The notes beneath the pieces are model-generated. The model was not told the origin of the DNA. It did no database searches and saw nothing but the letters and a program-made list of their open reading frames with translations. DNA of 19,477 bases from Burkholderiales bacterium (lineage in GTDB: Bacteria; Pseudomonadota; Gammaproteobacteria; Burkholderiales; SG8-41): the NCBI GenBank assembly GCA_005800795.1, contig SYEN01000342.1, forward strand, positions 1 through 19,477, read 5' to 3'. Position numbers and translations under genes: made by a program. Below are positions 8,018 through 15,355 of the stretch, in pieces; the first letter of the stretch is position 1, and each line of letters starts with the position of its first letter.

Positions 8018-10600
8018 TTATATTTTTAGGGTTTCGATCAAATCTCCTTCCATCCGCACGACCTGCTTGGCGTCTCCCAACACTGCTCCGGTGATCAAAA
8101 AGGTATCTTCGGCGCGTGCGCCGAGAGTGTTGATTTTGGCGGTATGCAGGTTGATGCCGTAGGCCAGAAACACGCGCGCAATGCGTGACAGCAGGCCTGG
8201 CCGGTCGCCGGCAATGATTGACAGCACTTGATATTGGCCGCGGTCGTCCTTCTGGATGTTGACTTCGGGCAAGATCGGGAAATGCCGCAACTGGCGCGAC
8301 AGCCGCGGTTTGGTCAGGGGTGGCAACGGCGTTTTTAGACGCAGGCTTTCGCCCAGTTCATGTTCGATGTAAGCGGTGAGGTCGCGGTAATCGACGTCCG
8401 TACCACCCGCTTCCTGTATCTGAAAGGTGTCGAGCGCGTAGCCGTATTGCGCGGTGTAAATGCGGGCTTCGTGTACGTTGTAGCGGATGCCCTCAAAAAA
8501 AGCGCAAATGCGGGCGAACAGTTCTTCCTGATCTGGCACGTACACCATCACCTGCAAGCCTTCGCCCGCGCGCGAGGGCCGCGCCTTGATCACTGGGGTA
8601 GGTGATAACGCGCGGTAGTACAGTGTGCGCGTGTGCCAGGCGATTTCCTGCGGGTCGTGGCGCAGAAAATAGGCGGTGTCGAGTTTCTTCCAGAACGCGT
8701 TGATGGCATCGTCGCTGATGGCGTAAAGCCGCAGTGTTGCACGCGTTTCGTCCTGCCGCGCGCGCTGGCTGTTTTCAACACTGGGCGCATCGCCGGCAAG
8801 CTGGCGTTGCGTGATCAGGAAAAGGTCTTCGAGCAGCTTGCCTTTCCACGCATTCCACACTTTCGGGCTGGTACCGCGGATGTCGGCCACCGTCAGCAGA
8901 TAGAGGGCGATCAGGCGCCGCTCACTGATGACTTTCGTGGCGAAGGCCTGAATCACTTCCGGATCGGAAATGTCCTGCTTTTGCGCGGTGGCAGACATCA
9001 TCAAATGCTGTTCGACCAGCCATACCACCAGCGTGCAGTCGTCATGGGACAGGCCGTGCGCCTTGCAGAATTTTGCGGCGTCTGCCTTGCCCAGCATCGA
9101 ATGATCGCCGCCGCGGCCCTTGGCAATGTCGTGAAACAAGCCCGCCAGATACAGCACTTCGGGCCGCGCGAATTCCGACATCAGGCGGCTGCACAGCGGA
9201 AACTCGTGCGCCAGTTCCGGCACCGCAAAGCGCCGCAGATTGCGAATCACACGCAGAATGTGTTCATCGACGGTGTAGACGTGATAACCGTCATGCTGCA
9301 TCTGGCCGACAATCTTGCCGAACGCGGGCAGATAGCCGCCGAGAATGCCAAGCTGATTCATGCGGCGCAGTTCGCGAACCACACGTGTCGGGCTGCGCAG
9401 AATATTCAAAAACTGTTCGCGGTGCCGCGGATTGCGGCGGAACGCAGGATCAATGACTTTTCCAGCACGCCACAAAGCGCGCAAGGTGTTTGCACCTAAC
9501 CCATTGATTTCATGATGTTTTTGCAAATACAAAAACGTGTCGAACAGCGCTTCCGGATGTTGTTCATAGACTTCGTCGTGCTGCATCGACAGTACTTCGT
9601 TGCGGATGCCGAAGTTGCCGTCGATGGGTCCCAGTTTGATCGCGCGTACGCCAGTTAGCCGCGCGCGCAGGTTTTGTTGCACGATGCTGTCGATCTGCGC
9701 CACCGCCTTGGTGGCCTGGTAATAACGCTGCATCAACTGTTCGCTTGCCAGCCGGTGCGCGCGATTGGCGAGGCCAAACTGTTGTGCCAGGGCGGATTGC
9801 ACATCGAAAATCAAACGGTCTTCGCGCCGTCCGGCCAGATAGTGCAGGCGGATGCGCAGCAGATGCAAAAAGCGTTCGTGGCGCTGGATGTCGCGCGATT
9901 CGCCTTCGGTAATTACGCCGCGGCGCACCAGATCGCGCCAGCTCTTGCCAAAACCTGTCGCGCGTGCGTTCCAGAAAATGTGATGCAGATCGCGCAATCC
10001 GCCGGCACGCTCCTTCACATTGGGTTCGAGGTTGGTCTCCTCGTATCGTGCGTGGCGCTGGCGCTGCTCGAGACGCTTGGCCTGCATGAACGCCAGTGGG
10101 TCGAGCGCGGTGATGGTGGCGGCTACGAATTCCTTGTAGCGCTTGCGGTCACCGGCTAGCAGGCGCGATTCCAGCATATTGGTCTGCACCGTGATGTCCT
10201 GCCGCGCGAGATACACGCATTCATCCACCGTGCGCACGCTGTGGCCGGTTTCAAGGCCGATGTCCCACCACGCGCCGACCAGCGCTTGCAGCTTGGCTTC
10301 CAGGGCCTCATCCGCGGCTTGATCCAGCAGGATCAACAGGTCGATGTCCGAATGGGGAAACAGTTGTCCGCGTGCGTAGCCACCCACTGCGACCAGTGCG
10401 GTACCCGGCGGCAAGTCGTAAGCCTGCCAGATGTCGCGCAACACCTGATCCACCATTGCGCAATGATCACGTAACAGATCGGCAGCCGAAGGGCGCGCTT
10501 CAAATGCCTTACGCAGATAGGCACGGCCCACGTCCAGCGTTTGCTTCAAGCGTTCCAGCGGCGGCGCGCCGTCCGTGGTGGCTGGCAGCGCAGCGGGCAT
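8018..10600 (-). CDS. glnD: PII uridylyltransferase / uridylyl-removing enzyme GlnD
   Basis: GlnD senses glutamine and adds UMP to, or removes it from, the PII signalling proteins GlnB/GlnK, setting glutamine synthetase activity and NtrC-dependent transcription. The 860-residue protein has the full layout: a nucleotidyltransferase domain with GGYARG (73–78) and SDIDL (84–88), a GlnD-specific helical part, an HD hydrolase domain with LFHDIAK near residue 490, and two C-terminal ACT domains (about 680–755 and 787–860), the second containing SIIAGDRPGLLSRIARVF, which bind glutamine. The start is five bases after the map stop on the same strand, so map–glnD are very likely one transcript. The gene ends convergently 39 bases from def, in AT-rich DNA with no clear hairpin. 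All key residues look intact. Confidence 0.97.
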   Translation of the reverse strand: MPAALPATTDGAPPLERLKQTLDVGRAYLRKAFEARPSAADLLRDHCAMVDQVLRDIWQAYDLPPGTALVAVGGYARGQLFPHSDIDLLILLDQAADEALEAKLQALVGAWWDIGLETGHSVRTVDECVYLARQDITVQTNMLESRLLAGDRKRYKEFVAATITALDPLAFMQAKRLEQRQRHARYEETNLEPNVKERAGGLRDLHHIFWNARATGFGKSWRDLVRRGVITEGESRDIQRHERFLHLLRIRLHYLAGRREDRLIFDVQSALAQQFGLANRAHRLASEQLMQRYYQATKAVAQIDSIVQQNLRARLTGVRAIKLGPIDGNFGIRNEVLSMQHDEVYEQHPEALFDTFLYLQKHHEINGLGANTLRALWRAGKVIDPAFRRNPRHREQFLNILRSPTRVVRELRRMNQLGILGGYLPAFGKIVGQMQHDGYHVYTVDEHILRVIRNLRRFAVPELAHEFPLCSRLMSEFARPEVLYLAGLFHDIAKGRGGDHSMLGKADAAKFCKAHGLSHDDCTLVVWLVEQHLMMSATAQKQDISDPEVIQAFATKVISERRLIALYLLTVADIRGTSPKVWNAWKGKLLEDLFLITQRQLAGDAPSVENSQRARQDETRATLRLYAISDDAINAFWKKLDTAYFLRHDPQEIAWHTRTLYYRALSPTPVIKARPSRAGEGLQVMVYVPDQEELFARICAFFEGIRYNVHEARIYTAQYGYALDTFQIQEAGGTDVDYRDLTAYIEHELGESLRLKTPLPPLTKPRLSRQLRHFPILPEVNIQKDDRGQYQVLSIIAGDRPGLLSRIARVFLAYGINLHTAKINTLGARAEDTFLITGAVLGDAKQVVRMEGDLIETLKI

Positions 10601-10605
10601 GGTTG

Positions 10606-11403
10606 TCAGGGGTTCGCGGGTGCGCCTGGCATGCCGGGCGATACGGTCAGCACTTCAAATCCGGAGTCCGTGACCAGCACCGTGTGTTCCCACTGCGCCG
10701 ACAGGCTGTGATCTTTGGTGACAATCGTCCAGCCATCGGCCAGGCCGCGGATGTCCGCGCGGCCGGCGTTGATCATCGGCTCGACGGTGAACGTCATGCC
10801 CGCGGCAAGCGGCACGCCGGTGCCGGGCCGTCCGTAATGCACGACCTGCGGTTCTTCGTGAAATTTTTTGCCTATGCCGTGGCCACAAAATTCACGCACC
10901 ACGCTGTAGCCGTTGGCCTCGGCGAAACTCTGGAGCGCATGGCCGAGGTCGCCGAGCCTCGCGCCGGGCGCCACCTGGCGTATGCCACGCCACATGCACT
11001 CGAAGGTGATTTCGCACAGACGCCTGGCCTGTATCGATGGCACGCCGACATAAAACATTCGGCTGGTGTCACCGTGGTAGCCGTCCTTGATGACCGTGAT
11101 ATCGACGTTGACCACGTCGCCATTTTTCAATTTCTTCTCGCCGGGGATGCCATGGCAGATCACATGGTTGACCGAGGTGCAAATTGACTTCGGGTAGGGG
11201 GAATACCCCGGTGGACAGTAATTCAGCGGCGCGGGAATGGTCTGCTGCACGTTGACCATGTAATCGTGGCACAGCCGGTCAATCTCATTCGTTGTGCGGC
11301 CGGCGGTGACATACGGCGCAATGTAATCAAGCACGTCTGCGGCGAGTCGCCCCGCGATGCGCATCTTTTCGATGTCTTGTGGGTTTTTGATGTCGATGGG
11401 CAT
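10606..11403 (-). CDS. map: Type I methionine aminopeptidase
   Basis: This enzyme removes the N-terminal methionine from new proteins after deformylation. The 265-residue protein carries the five expected metal ligands: Asp101 (in NVDITV), Asp112 (HGDTSRMF), His175 (GHGIGKKFHEEP), Glu208 (TVEPMI) and Glu239 (QWEHTV). The start is set at the ATG at 11403, giving MPIDIKNPQDIEKMR; the frame is open for 33 further codons upstream but that part does not resemble the family. There is no strong Shine–Dalgarno. glnD follows after five bases. The gene is divergent from ppiD. A possible −10 box is at 11457–11462. Confidence 0.96.
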   Translation of the reverse strand: MPIDIKNPQDIEKMRIAGRLAADVLDYIAPYVTAGRTTNEIDRLCHDYMVNVQQTIPAPLNYCPPGYSPYPKSICTSVNHVICHGIPGEKKLKNGDVVNVDITVIKDGYHGDTSRMFYVGVPSIQARRLCEITFECMWRGIRQVAPGARLGDLGHALQSFAEANGYSVVREFCGHGIGKKFHEEPQVVHYGRPGTGVPLAAGMTFTVEPMINAGRADIRGLADGWTIVTKDHSLSAQWEHTVLVTDSGFEVLTVSPGMPGAPANP

Positions 11404-11456
11404 GCGGGATTTCGTCAGCAAGACAGGGCTTGATCGTGGTGATTCGTGGGAGCGGT

Positions 11457-11462
11457 ATTGTA
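11457..11462 (-). promoter_or_regulatory. Possible −10 box for map–glnD
   Basis: Read on the minus strand the bases are TACAAT, one mismatch from TATAAT, 53 bases before the map start codon. No good −35 hexamer is seen 16–18 bases further upstream, so this rests on the −10 alone. Confidence 0.35.
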
Positions 11463-11566
11463 ATTCAGGATGACCGGAAGGCAGACGGCGATGCGGCCAC
11501 ACAGCCTGCGCCGGGAAAATGTTCCAACGAGACGCCTCCCGTATGGAGTTTTCAGGCGAATTCGCG

Positions 11567-11572
11567 TATCAT
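11567..11572 (+). promoter_or_regulatory. Possible −10 box upstream of the ppiD leader
   Basis: TATCAT followed by GCCCGCC is a plausible σ70 −10 element; the −35 position is poor (TGGAGT with a 17-base spacer). If used, transcription would start near 11579 and run into the hairpin at 11681–11708, giving a transcript of about 130 bases before reaching ppiD. The rest of the 11404–11736 spacer shows no tRNA or convincing protein-coding frame. Confidence 0.3.
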
Positions 11573-11680
11573 GCCCGCCAATTCGGCGCTAACAGATTGA
11601 TTTGGTTGGGATTTATTGAAGACCGTTTTTTGTTGCCGCCGATGTCGATATTGCGGGTCAGCCACGCTGCCATTGATTTG

Positions 11681-11709
11681 AAAAGGGCGAACCTCGGTTC
11701 GCCCTTTTT
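11681..11709 (+). terminator. Strong intrinsic terminator, bidirectional, just upstream of ppiD
   Basis: A perfect inverted repeat pairs 11681–11693 (AAAAGGGCGAACC) with 11696–11708 (GGTTCGCCCTTTT), in practice a 12-base-pair stem with a four-base loop, followed by a fifth T. The flanking A-run gives a U-tail on the opposite strand too, so it can act in both directions. It ends only 27 bases before the ppiD start codon. Confidence 0.88.
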
Positions 11710-11736
11710 GCTTTGACTTTATAAGGTGTATCGGAC

Positions 11737-13644
11737 ATGTTTGATTTTATTTACAAACACAAGCGCGTACTGCAATTGATGCTGGCGTTGGTGATTGTTC
11801 CGCCGTTTGCGTTTTTTGGCGTCGATTCCTATCTGCGCGGTGGTGAATCCAACACCACCATAGCCACTGTGAATGGCCAGGCCATCAATCAGCAGGAATT
11901 CAACGTCGCGCTGCGCGAACAGCAGGAAATGATGCAGCAGATGACCGGCGGCAAAATCGATCCGGCGATGCTGGACAATCCCGAGATCCGTTTCAGTGTG
12001 GCTGAGGCGCTGGCGAACCGGCGTTTACTGTTGCTGCAAGCGGAGCGGTCGCGCGTGGTGGCGACCGACGCGCAGTTGCAGATCATCCTCGGCCAGGCGC
12101 CAGCGTTTCAGGAAAACGGCAAGTTTTCCAAGGAACTCTATGAGAATTTCCTGAGAATCCGTGGCAAGAGCGAGGTGCAATTCGAGCAGGAGATGCGGCG
12201 CGATCTGGTGTTGCGCCAGATAAACGACGCGTACGGCGACGCGCACTTCCTGCCGCGTACCGTGGTGCAGCAGTTGTCGAAACTGATGGAAACGCAACGT
12301 GAAGCCAGCACATTCACGCTGACGCCCGGCAGCTTTGAAACCAAAGTCAGTGTCGAGGGTGACGCCGCGAAAAAATATTACGACAGCCGTCAGGATGAAT
12401 TCCGCACGCCGGAGCAGGTGCGCGTGGAATACGTCGTGCTCTCGCTAGACGCGTTGTTGCCGGTTCAGAAGGTGGATCCAGAAGAGGTCAAACGGGTGTT
12501 CGATGATCAGGCCAAGCGCGTGCAGGTGCAGGAGCAGCGGCAGGCGAGCCATATCCTGATTTCGGTGGACGGCAAGGCTTCTGCTGAGGACAAGCAAAAA
12601 GCCCGCGCCAAAGCCGAGGATTTGCTGAAGCAGGTGAAAGCGAAACCTGCGGCGTTTGCGGATATCGCCAAGGCCCATTCGCAGGATCCCGGTTCGGCGG
12701 TGAACGGCGGTGATCTTGGCAACTTCAAACGTGCCGACATGGTGAAACCGTTTTCGGATGCGGCTTTCGGCATGAAGGTGGGAGATGTTTCCGGTGTGGT
12801 GGAATCTGAATTCGGTTTGCACATCATCAAGCTCACGGGTATCTCCGAAACCAAGCCGCCGTCGTTCGAAGCAGAGCGCGGCAAGATCGAAACGGATTTG
12901 CGGCGTGCATCGGCCACCAAGGAGTTTGCCGCCTTGGCGGAACAGTTCAGCAATATGGCGTTCGAGCAGTCCGACAACCTCAAGGCAGCCGCGGATTTGA
13001 GCAAATCGCAGGTTCAGCAAAGTGCATTCTTTGGCCGTGGCGCTGCCGCCAACGATGGCCGTCTGAATAATCCGAAGCTGATGCAGGCCATCTTTTCCGA
13101 CGATGTACTAAAGAACAAGCGCAATACCGAAGCCGTAGAGGTGTCGCCGGGCACTCTGGTGGCCGCGCGCCTGCTGGAATACAAGCCTGCCGTGGTGCGG
13201 CCCTTCGATCAGGTGCAAGTGGAGATCCTCAACAAGTTGATACGTCAGCGCGCCACGCAGCTGGCGGCGCAGGAAGGGCGTGCCGCGCTGGAGAAGCTGC
13301 GTCAGGGGAAGGACGCCGAAGTCAACTGGAGCAAACCGCAACTGGTAAATTTTTCCAGTCAAATCAAAGATTTGGATGACGATCTGCGTAAGCAGATTTT
13401 GCGTACCGACGTGTCAAAACTGCCGGCCTATTCAGGCGTGGAGACACCGCAGGGTTACACACTGGTACGCGTAACGCGTACCGTGGAGCCGGAAAAGCTC
13501 GATGCCGAGAAGGAAAAGAGCCTTACCACCGCCCTGCAGCAAGCGCTGGCGCAGGAGCAAAACGCCGCGTATTTGGCGAGCCTCAAGCAAAAAGGCGAAG
13601 TGAAAATCCGCAAGGAATCGTTGAGCGAGAAGAAGGACAAGTAA
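11737..13644 (+). CDS. ppiD: Periplasmic folding chaperone / peptidyl-prolyl isomerase PpiD
   Basis: PpiD is an inner-membrane-anchored chaperone that meets proteins leaving the Sec translocon. The 635-residue protein has one N-terminal membrane segment (about residues 11–29, QLMLALVIVPPFAFFGV), a SurA-N-like chaperone region (about 30–260), one parvulin domain (about 266–372) and a C-terminal chaperone region. The parvulin domain shows QASHILIS, DPGSAVNGGDLGNF and FGLHIIKLTG, which match catalytically active parvulins. A Shine–Dalgarno-like AAGGTG at 11723–11728 stands eight bases before the ATG. The gene is preceded by a terminator, so its own promoter must lie very close or transcription must read through. 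It stands alone; lon and hupB, its frequent neighbours, are not present. Confidence 0.94.
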   Translation: MFDFIYKHKRVLQLMLALVIVPPFAFFGVDSYLRGGESNTTIATVNGQAINQQEFNVALREQQEMMQQMTGGKIDPAMLDNPEIRFSVAEALANRRLLLLQAERSRVVATDAQLQIILGQAPAFQENGKFSKELYENFLRIRGKSEVQFEQEMRRDLVLRQINDAYGDAHFLPRTVVQQLSKLMETQREASTFTLTPGSFETKVSVEGDAAKKYYDSRQDEFRTPEQVRVEYVVLSLDALLPVQKVDPEEVKRVFDDQAKRVQVQEQRQASHILISVDGKASAEDKQKARAKAEDLLKQVKAKPAAFADIAKAHSQDPGSAVNGGDLGNFKRADMVKPFSDAAFGMKVGDVSGVVESEFGLHIIKLTGISETKPPSFEAERGKIETDLRRASATKEFAALAEQFSNMAFEQSDNLKAAADLSKSQVQQSAFFGRGAAANDGRLNNPKLMQAIFSDDVLKNKRNTEAVEVSPGTLVAARLLEYKPAVVRPFDQVQVEILNKLIRQRATQLAAQEGRAALEKLRQGKDAEVNWSKPQLVNFSSQIKDLDDDLRKQILRTDVSKLPAYSGVETPQGYTLVRVTRTVEPEKLDAEKEKSLTTALQQALAQEQNAAYLASLKQKGEVKIRKESLSEKKDK

Positions 13645-13706
13645 TCACCCGCTGCCCGCCACAGGCAAACTTGCTGGTGGAGCGGTTGCGCGCAAACGCG
13701 GGCTGA

Positions 13707-13724
13707 CGTGCGCGGGAGCGCACG
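13707..13724 (+). repeat. GC-rich stem-loop after ppiD
   Basis: CGTGCGC (13707–13713) pairs perfectly with GCGCACG (13718–13724) around a GGGA loop, 63 bases after the ppiD stop. There is no T-run behind it, so it is not a typical intrinsic terminator; it may help termination or protect the 3' end of the ppiD message. Confidence 0.4.
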
Positions 13725-13831
13725 GATTGTTGCCCATAGGCCTTGCCGCCCGGCGTGGCCGGGAGTCCGCTTGTTGCAGTCTCAGTCCGTGATGCGGCAT
13801 CGTGGTATCCAGGCTTCTCCGCCGGTGAGCC

Positions 13832-13844
13832 GGTGCGTTGCACC
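13832..13844. promoter_or_regulatory. Inverted repeat over the −35 region, candidate operator
   Basis: GGTGC and GCACC flank a GTT centre and cover the −35 hexamer of the promoter at 13838–13866. A regulator bound here would be expected to block RNA polymerase. No regulator gene is adjacent in the window. Confidence 0.35.
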
Positions 13845-13866
13845 GTACTGGGGGTGCTCCTATAAT
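13838..13866 (+). promoter_or_regulatory. σ70-type promoter for the lyase gene
   Basis: TTGCAC at 13838–13843, a 17-base spacer, and a perfect TATAAT at 13861–13866. Transcription would start near 13873, leaving about 70 bases of leader before the lyase start codon. A short palindrome, TTGCTGCAA, lies at 13870–13878 over the expected start point. Confidence 0.7.
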
Positions 13867-13941
13867 CATTTGCTGCAACAGGCATTTCGTTCATCCGCTT
13901 CCAACCATCCACGTTTCCCACCAATACCAAGGAGTTCGATC

Positions 13942-15096
13942 ATGGGCTATCCCAAAATTGTTCATACCGAAGAAGGCATGCGCGAAGGTTTGCAAATTGA
14001 GAGCGCGAGGATTCCAGTCGATGACAAAATCCGTTTGCTCGATGCGCTGTCGGATACAGGACTGAAGGAAATTGCGGTCGGCTCGTTTGTCAGCCCGAAG
14101 TACACGCCGCAAATGGCGGTGATGGAGGAGCTGGTGACGCGCTTTAAGCCGCGGCCGGGCGTGCGTTACGTGTACACGGCGTTGAACGACAAGGGCCGCG
14201 AGCGTGCACGTGCCTACAGCCCGCCGCTCACCAAAAAGGCGCTCGAATACGCGACGCGCGTGGACATGTGCGACGTGTTCGCCCAGCGCAATACCAACCG
14301 TTCGGTGGTGCAGCAGGTTGCAACGTGGCCCAAGAGCATTGAACAGGCCGTAGCCAACGGCGCGACGGAAGGCTGCATGTCGATCAGCAATGCATTCGGC
14401 TCCAACTGGAGCGGTGATGTGACGGTGGAACAACTGATGCACATGTTCGACCGCATGCATAACCTGTGGGCGGACGCCGGCATCAAGGTAACGAAAATTG
14501 GCATGTCCGACGCGATGGGCTGGAACATGCCGCATCAGGTCGAAGCGTGTGTCGTCGCCATTAAACAGCGCTGGCCGCTTATTCGGGATTTCAATTTGCA
14601 TTTGCACAACACGCGCGGCGTGGCGCTGGCATCGGTCTACGCGGCGATGAAGCAGATGGACGGCGATGACACGCTGCGCCTGCAATCGGCCATCGGCGGT
14701 ATGGCAGGCTGCCCGTATTGCGGCAACGGCCGTGGCGCCGGGATGATCGCCACCGAAGACTTGATGCACATGCTCGAAGAAATGGGCATTGACACTGGTG
14801 TTGATCTGAACAAGCTGATCGAAGCGGTGTGGCTGGCCGAGGAAGTGGTGGACCATCAACTGTACGGCTTTGTATCCAAGGCCGGCCCGCGTCCGCGCTT
14901 TAACCAGCTTTACGCGATGGACATGCCGCACATCGAAACGCTGGATCAGGCGAAGCACTTCATCAAAGGCCCGAAAGCCTACGAAGGTGCACATTCGCCG
15001 TGGGCCAAACCCATCACCAGCTGGATGCGGCCCGAGGCGCCGCAAGGTGAAGTTGCTCCGGCACTGGCGTTGCGTGCGGCGGGCGGGCATTCGTAA
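13942..15096 (+). CDS. HMG-CoA lyase-like enzyme with altered active site
   Basis: The 384-residue protein is a member of the DRE-TIM metallolyases closest to hydroxymethylglutaryl-CoA lyase. It keeps HLH (His220, His222) as metal ligands and GGMAGCPY with Cys257, the counterpart of the lyase catalytic cysteine. Two things differ from true HMG-CoA lyases: the usual RDGLQ reads REGLQ (Glu15 where the metal-binding Asp is expected), and the loop after the cysteine is two residues longer, CGNGRGAGMIATED, with Met where the metal-ligand Asn normally stands. It also carries about 60 extra C-terminal residues. AAGGAG at 13929–13934 fixes the start seven bases later. It probably splits a related 3-hydroxy acyl-CoA to acetyl-CoA or a similar product; the exact substrate is not evident. 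It precedes the Bug and CitE-like genes on the same strand. Confidence 0.8.
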   Translation: MGYPKIVHTEEGMREGLQIESARIPVDDKIRLLDALSDTGLKEIAVGSFVSPKYTPQMAVMEELVTRFKPRPGVRYVYTALNDKGRERARAYSPPLTKKALEYATRVDMCDVFAQRNTNRSVVQQVATWPKSIEQAVANGATEGCMSISNAFGSNWSGDVTVEQLMHMFDRMHNLWADAGIKVTKIGMSDAMGWNMPHQVEACVVAIKQRWPLIRDFNLHLHNTRGVALASVYAAMKQMDGDDTLRLQSAIGGMAGCPYCGNGRGAGMIATEDLMHMLEEMGIDTGVDLNKLIEAVWLAEEVVDHQLYGFVSKAGPRPRFNQLYAMDMPHIETLDQAKHFIKGPKAYEGAHSPWAKPITSWMRPEAPQGEVAPALALRAAGGHS

Positions 15097-15150
15097 ACGA
15101 TGCGGGTCGCTTCTGATGCGTCAGGTCTGAAGTAGTAGACAGCTACCGTG

Positions 15151-15179
15151 CCCCCTCTTCTGCCTTGTGGAAGAGGGGG
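15151..15179. repeat. Intergenic stem-loop, possible dispersed repeat
   Basis: CCCCCTCTTC pairs with GAAGAGGGGG across a nine-base loop. No T-run follows on either strand. This kind of CCCTC...GAGGG palindrome is often found as a repeated intergenic element in betaproteobacteria, but repetition cannot be seen within one window. It may separate transcription of the lyase gene from that of the receptor gene. Confidence 0.5.
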
Positions 15180-15241
15180 GAGCGGGGGCCGAAGAGCGGC
15201 AATCACGAGTTACAGCGCCCTTTCGTCAATCTGCACCTAAA

Positions 15242-15266
15242 GGTTTTTCCAACGGGTTTTTCCAAC
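15242..15266 (+). repeat. Two tandem copies of GGTTTTTCCAAC
   Basis: The 12-base unit occurs at 15242–15253 and 15255–15266, one base apart (13-base period), in the leader of the receptor gene. It could be a regulator site or a slippage product. A weak −35-like TTGAAC lies at 15295–15300 with only a poor −10 (near 15317–15323), so a promoter for the receptor is possible but not convincing. Confidence 0.5.
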
Positions 15267-15355
15267 AGTTGTTTTCAACACGGCGTTCAGTGGCTTTGAA
15301 CGGCCGCTCACGTCAGTTATTTGCACGCCGCATCCTCAAGCCAGTGGAGGAGTGT

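Noticed and set aside
7988..8039. TTTCGATC directly repeated around an AT-rich stretch between def and glnD, suggestive of an insertion with target duplication
   Set aside because: The enclosed 36 bases carry no inverted ends, and the second copy is within the normal C-terminal codons of glnD. Chance is enough.
11519..11716. A 65-codon frame between map and ppiD
   Set aside because: It has no clear ribosome site or recognisable similarity and its end runs through the terminator hairpin.
13891..15090. A 399-codon minus-strand frame antisense to the lyase gene
   Set aside because: The plus-strand frame has clear family motifs, a promoter and a ribosome site; the opposite frame has none.
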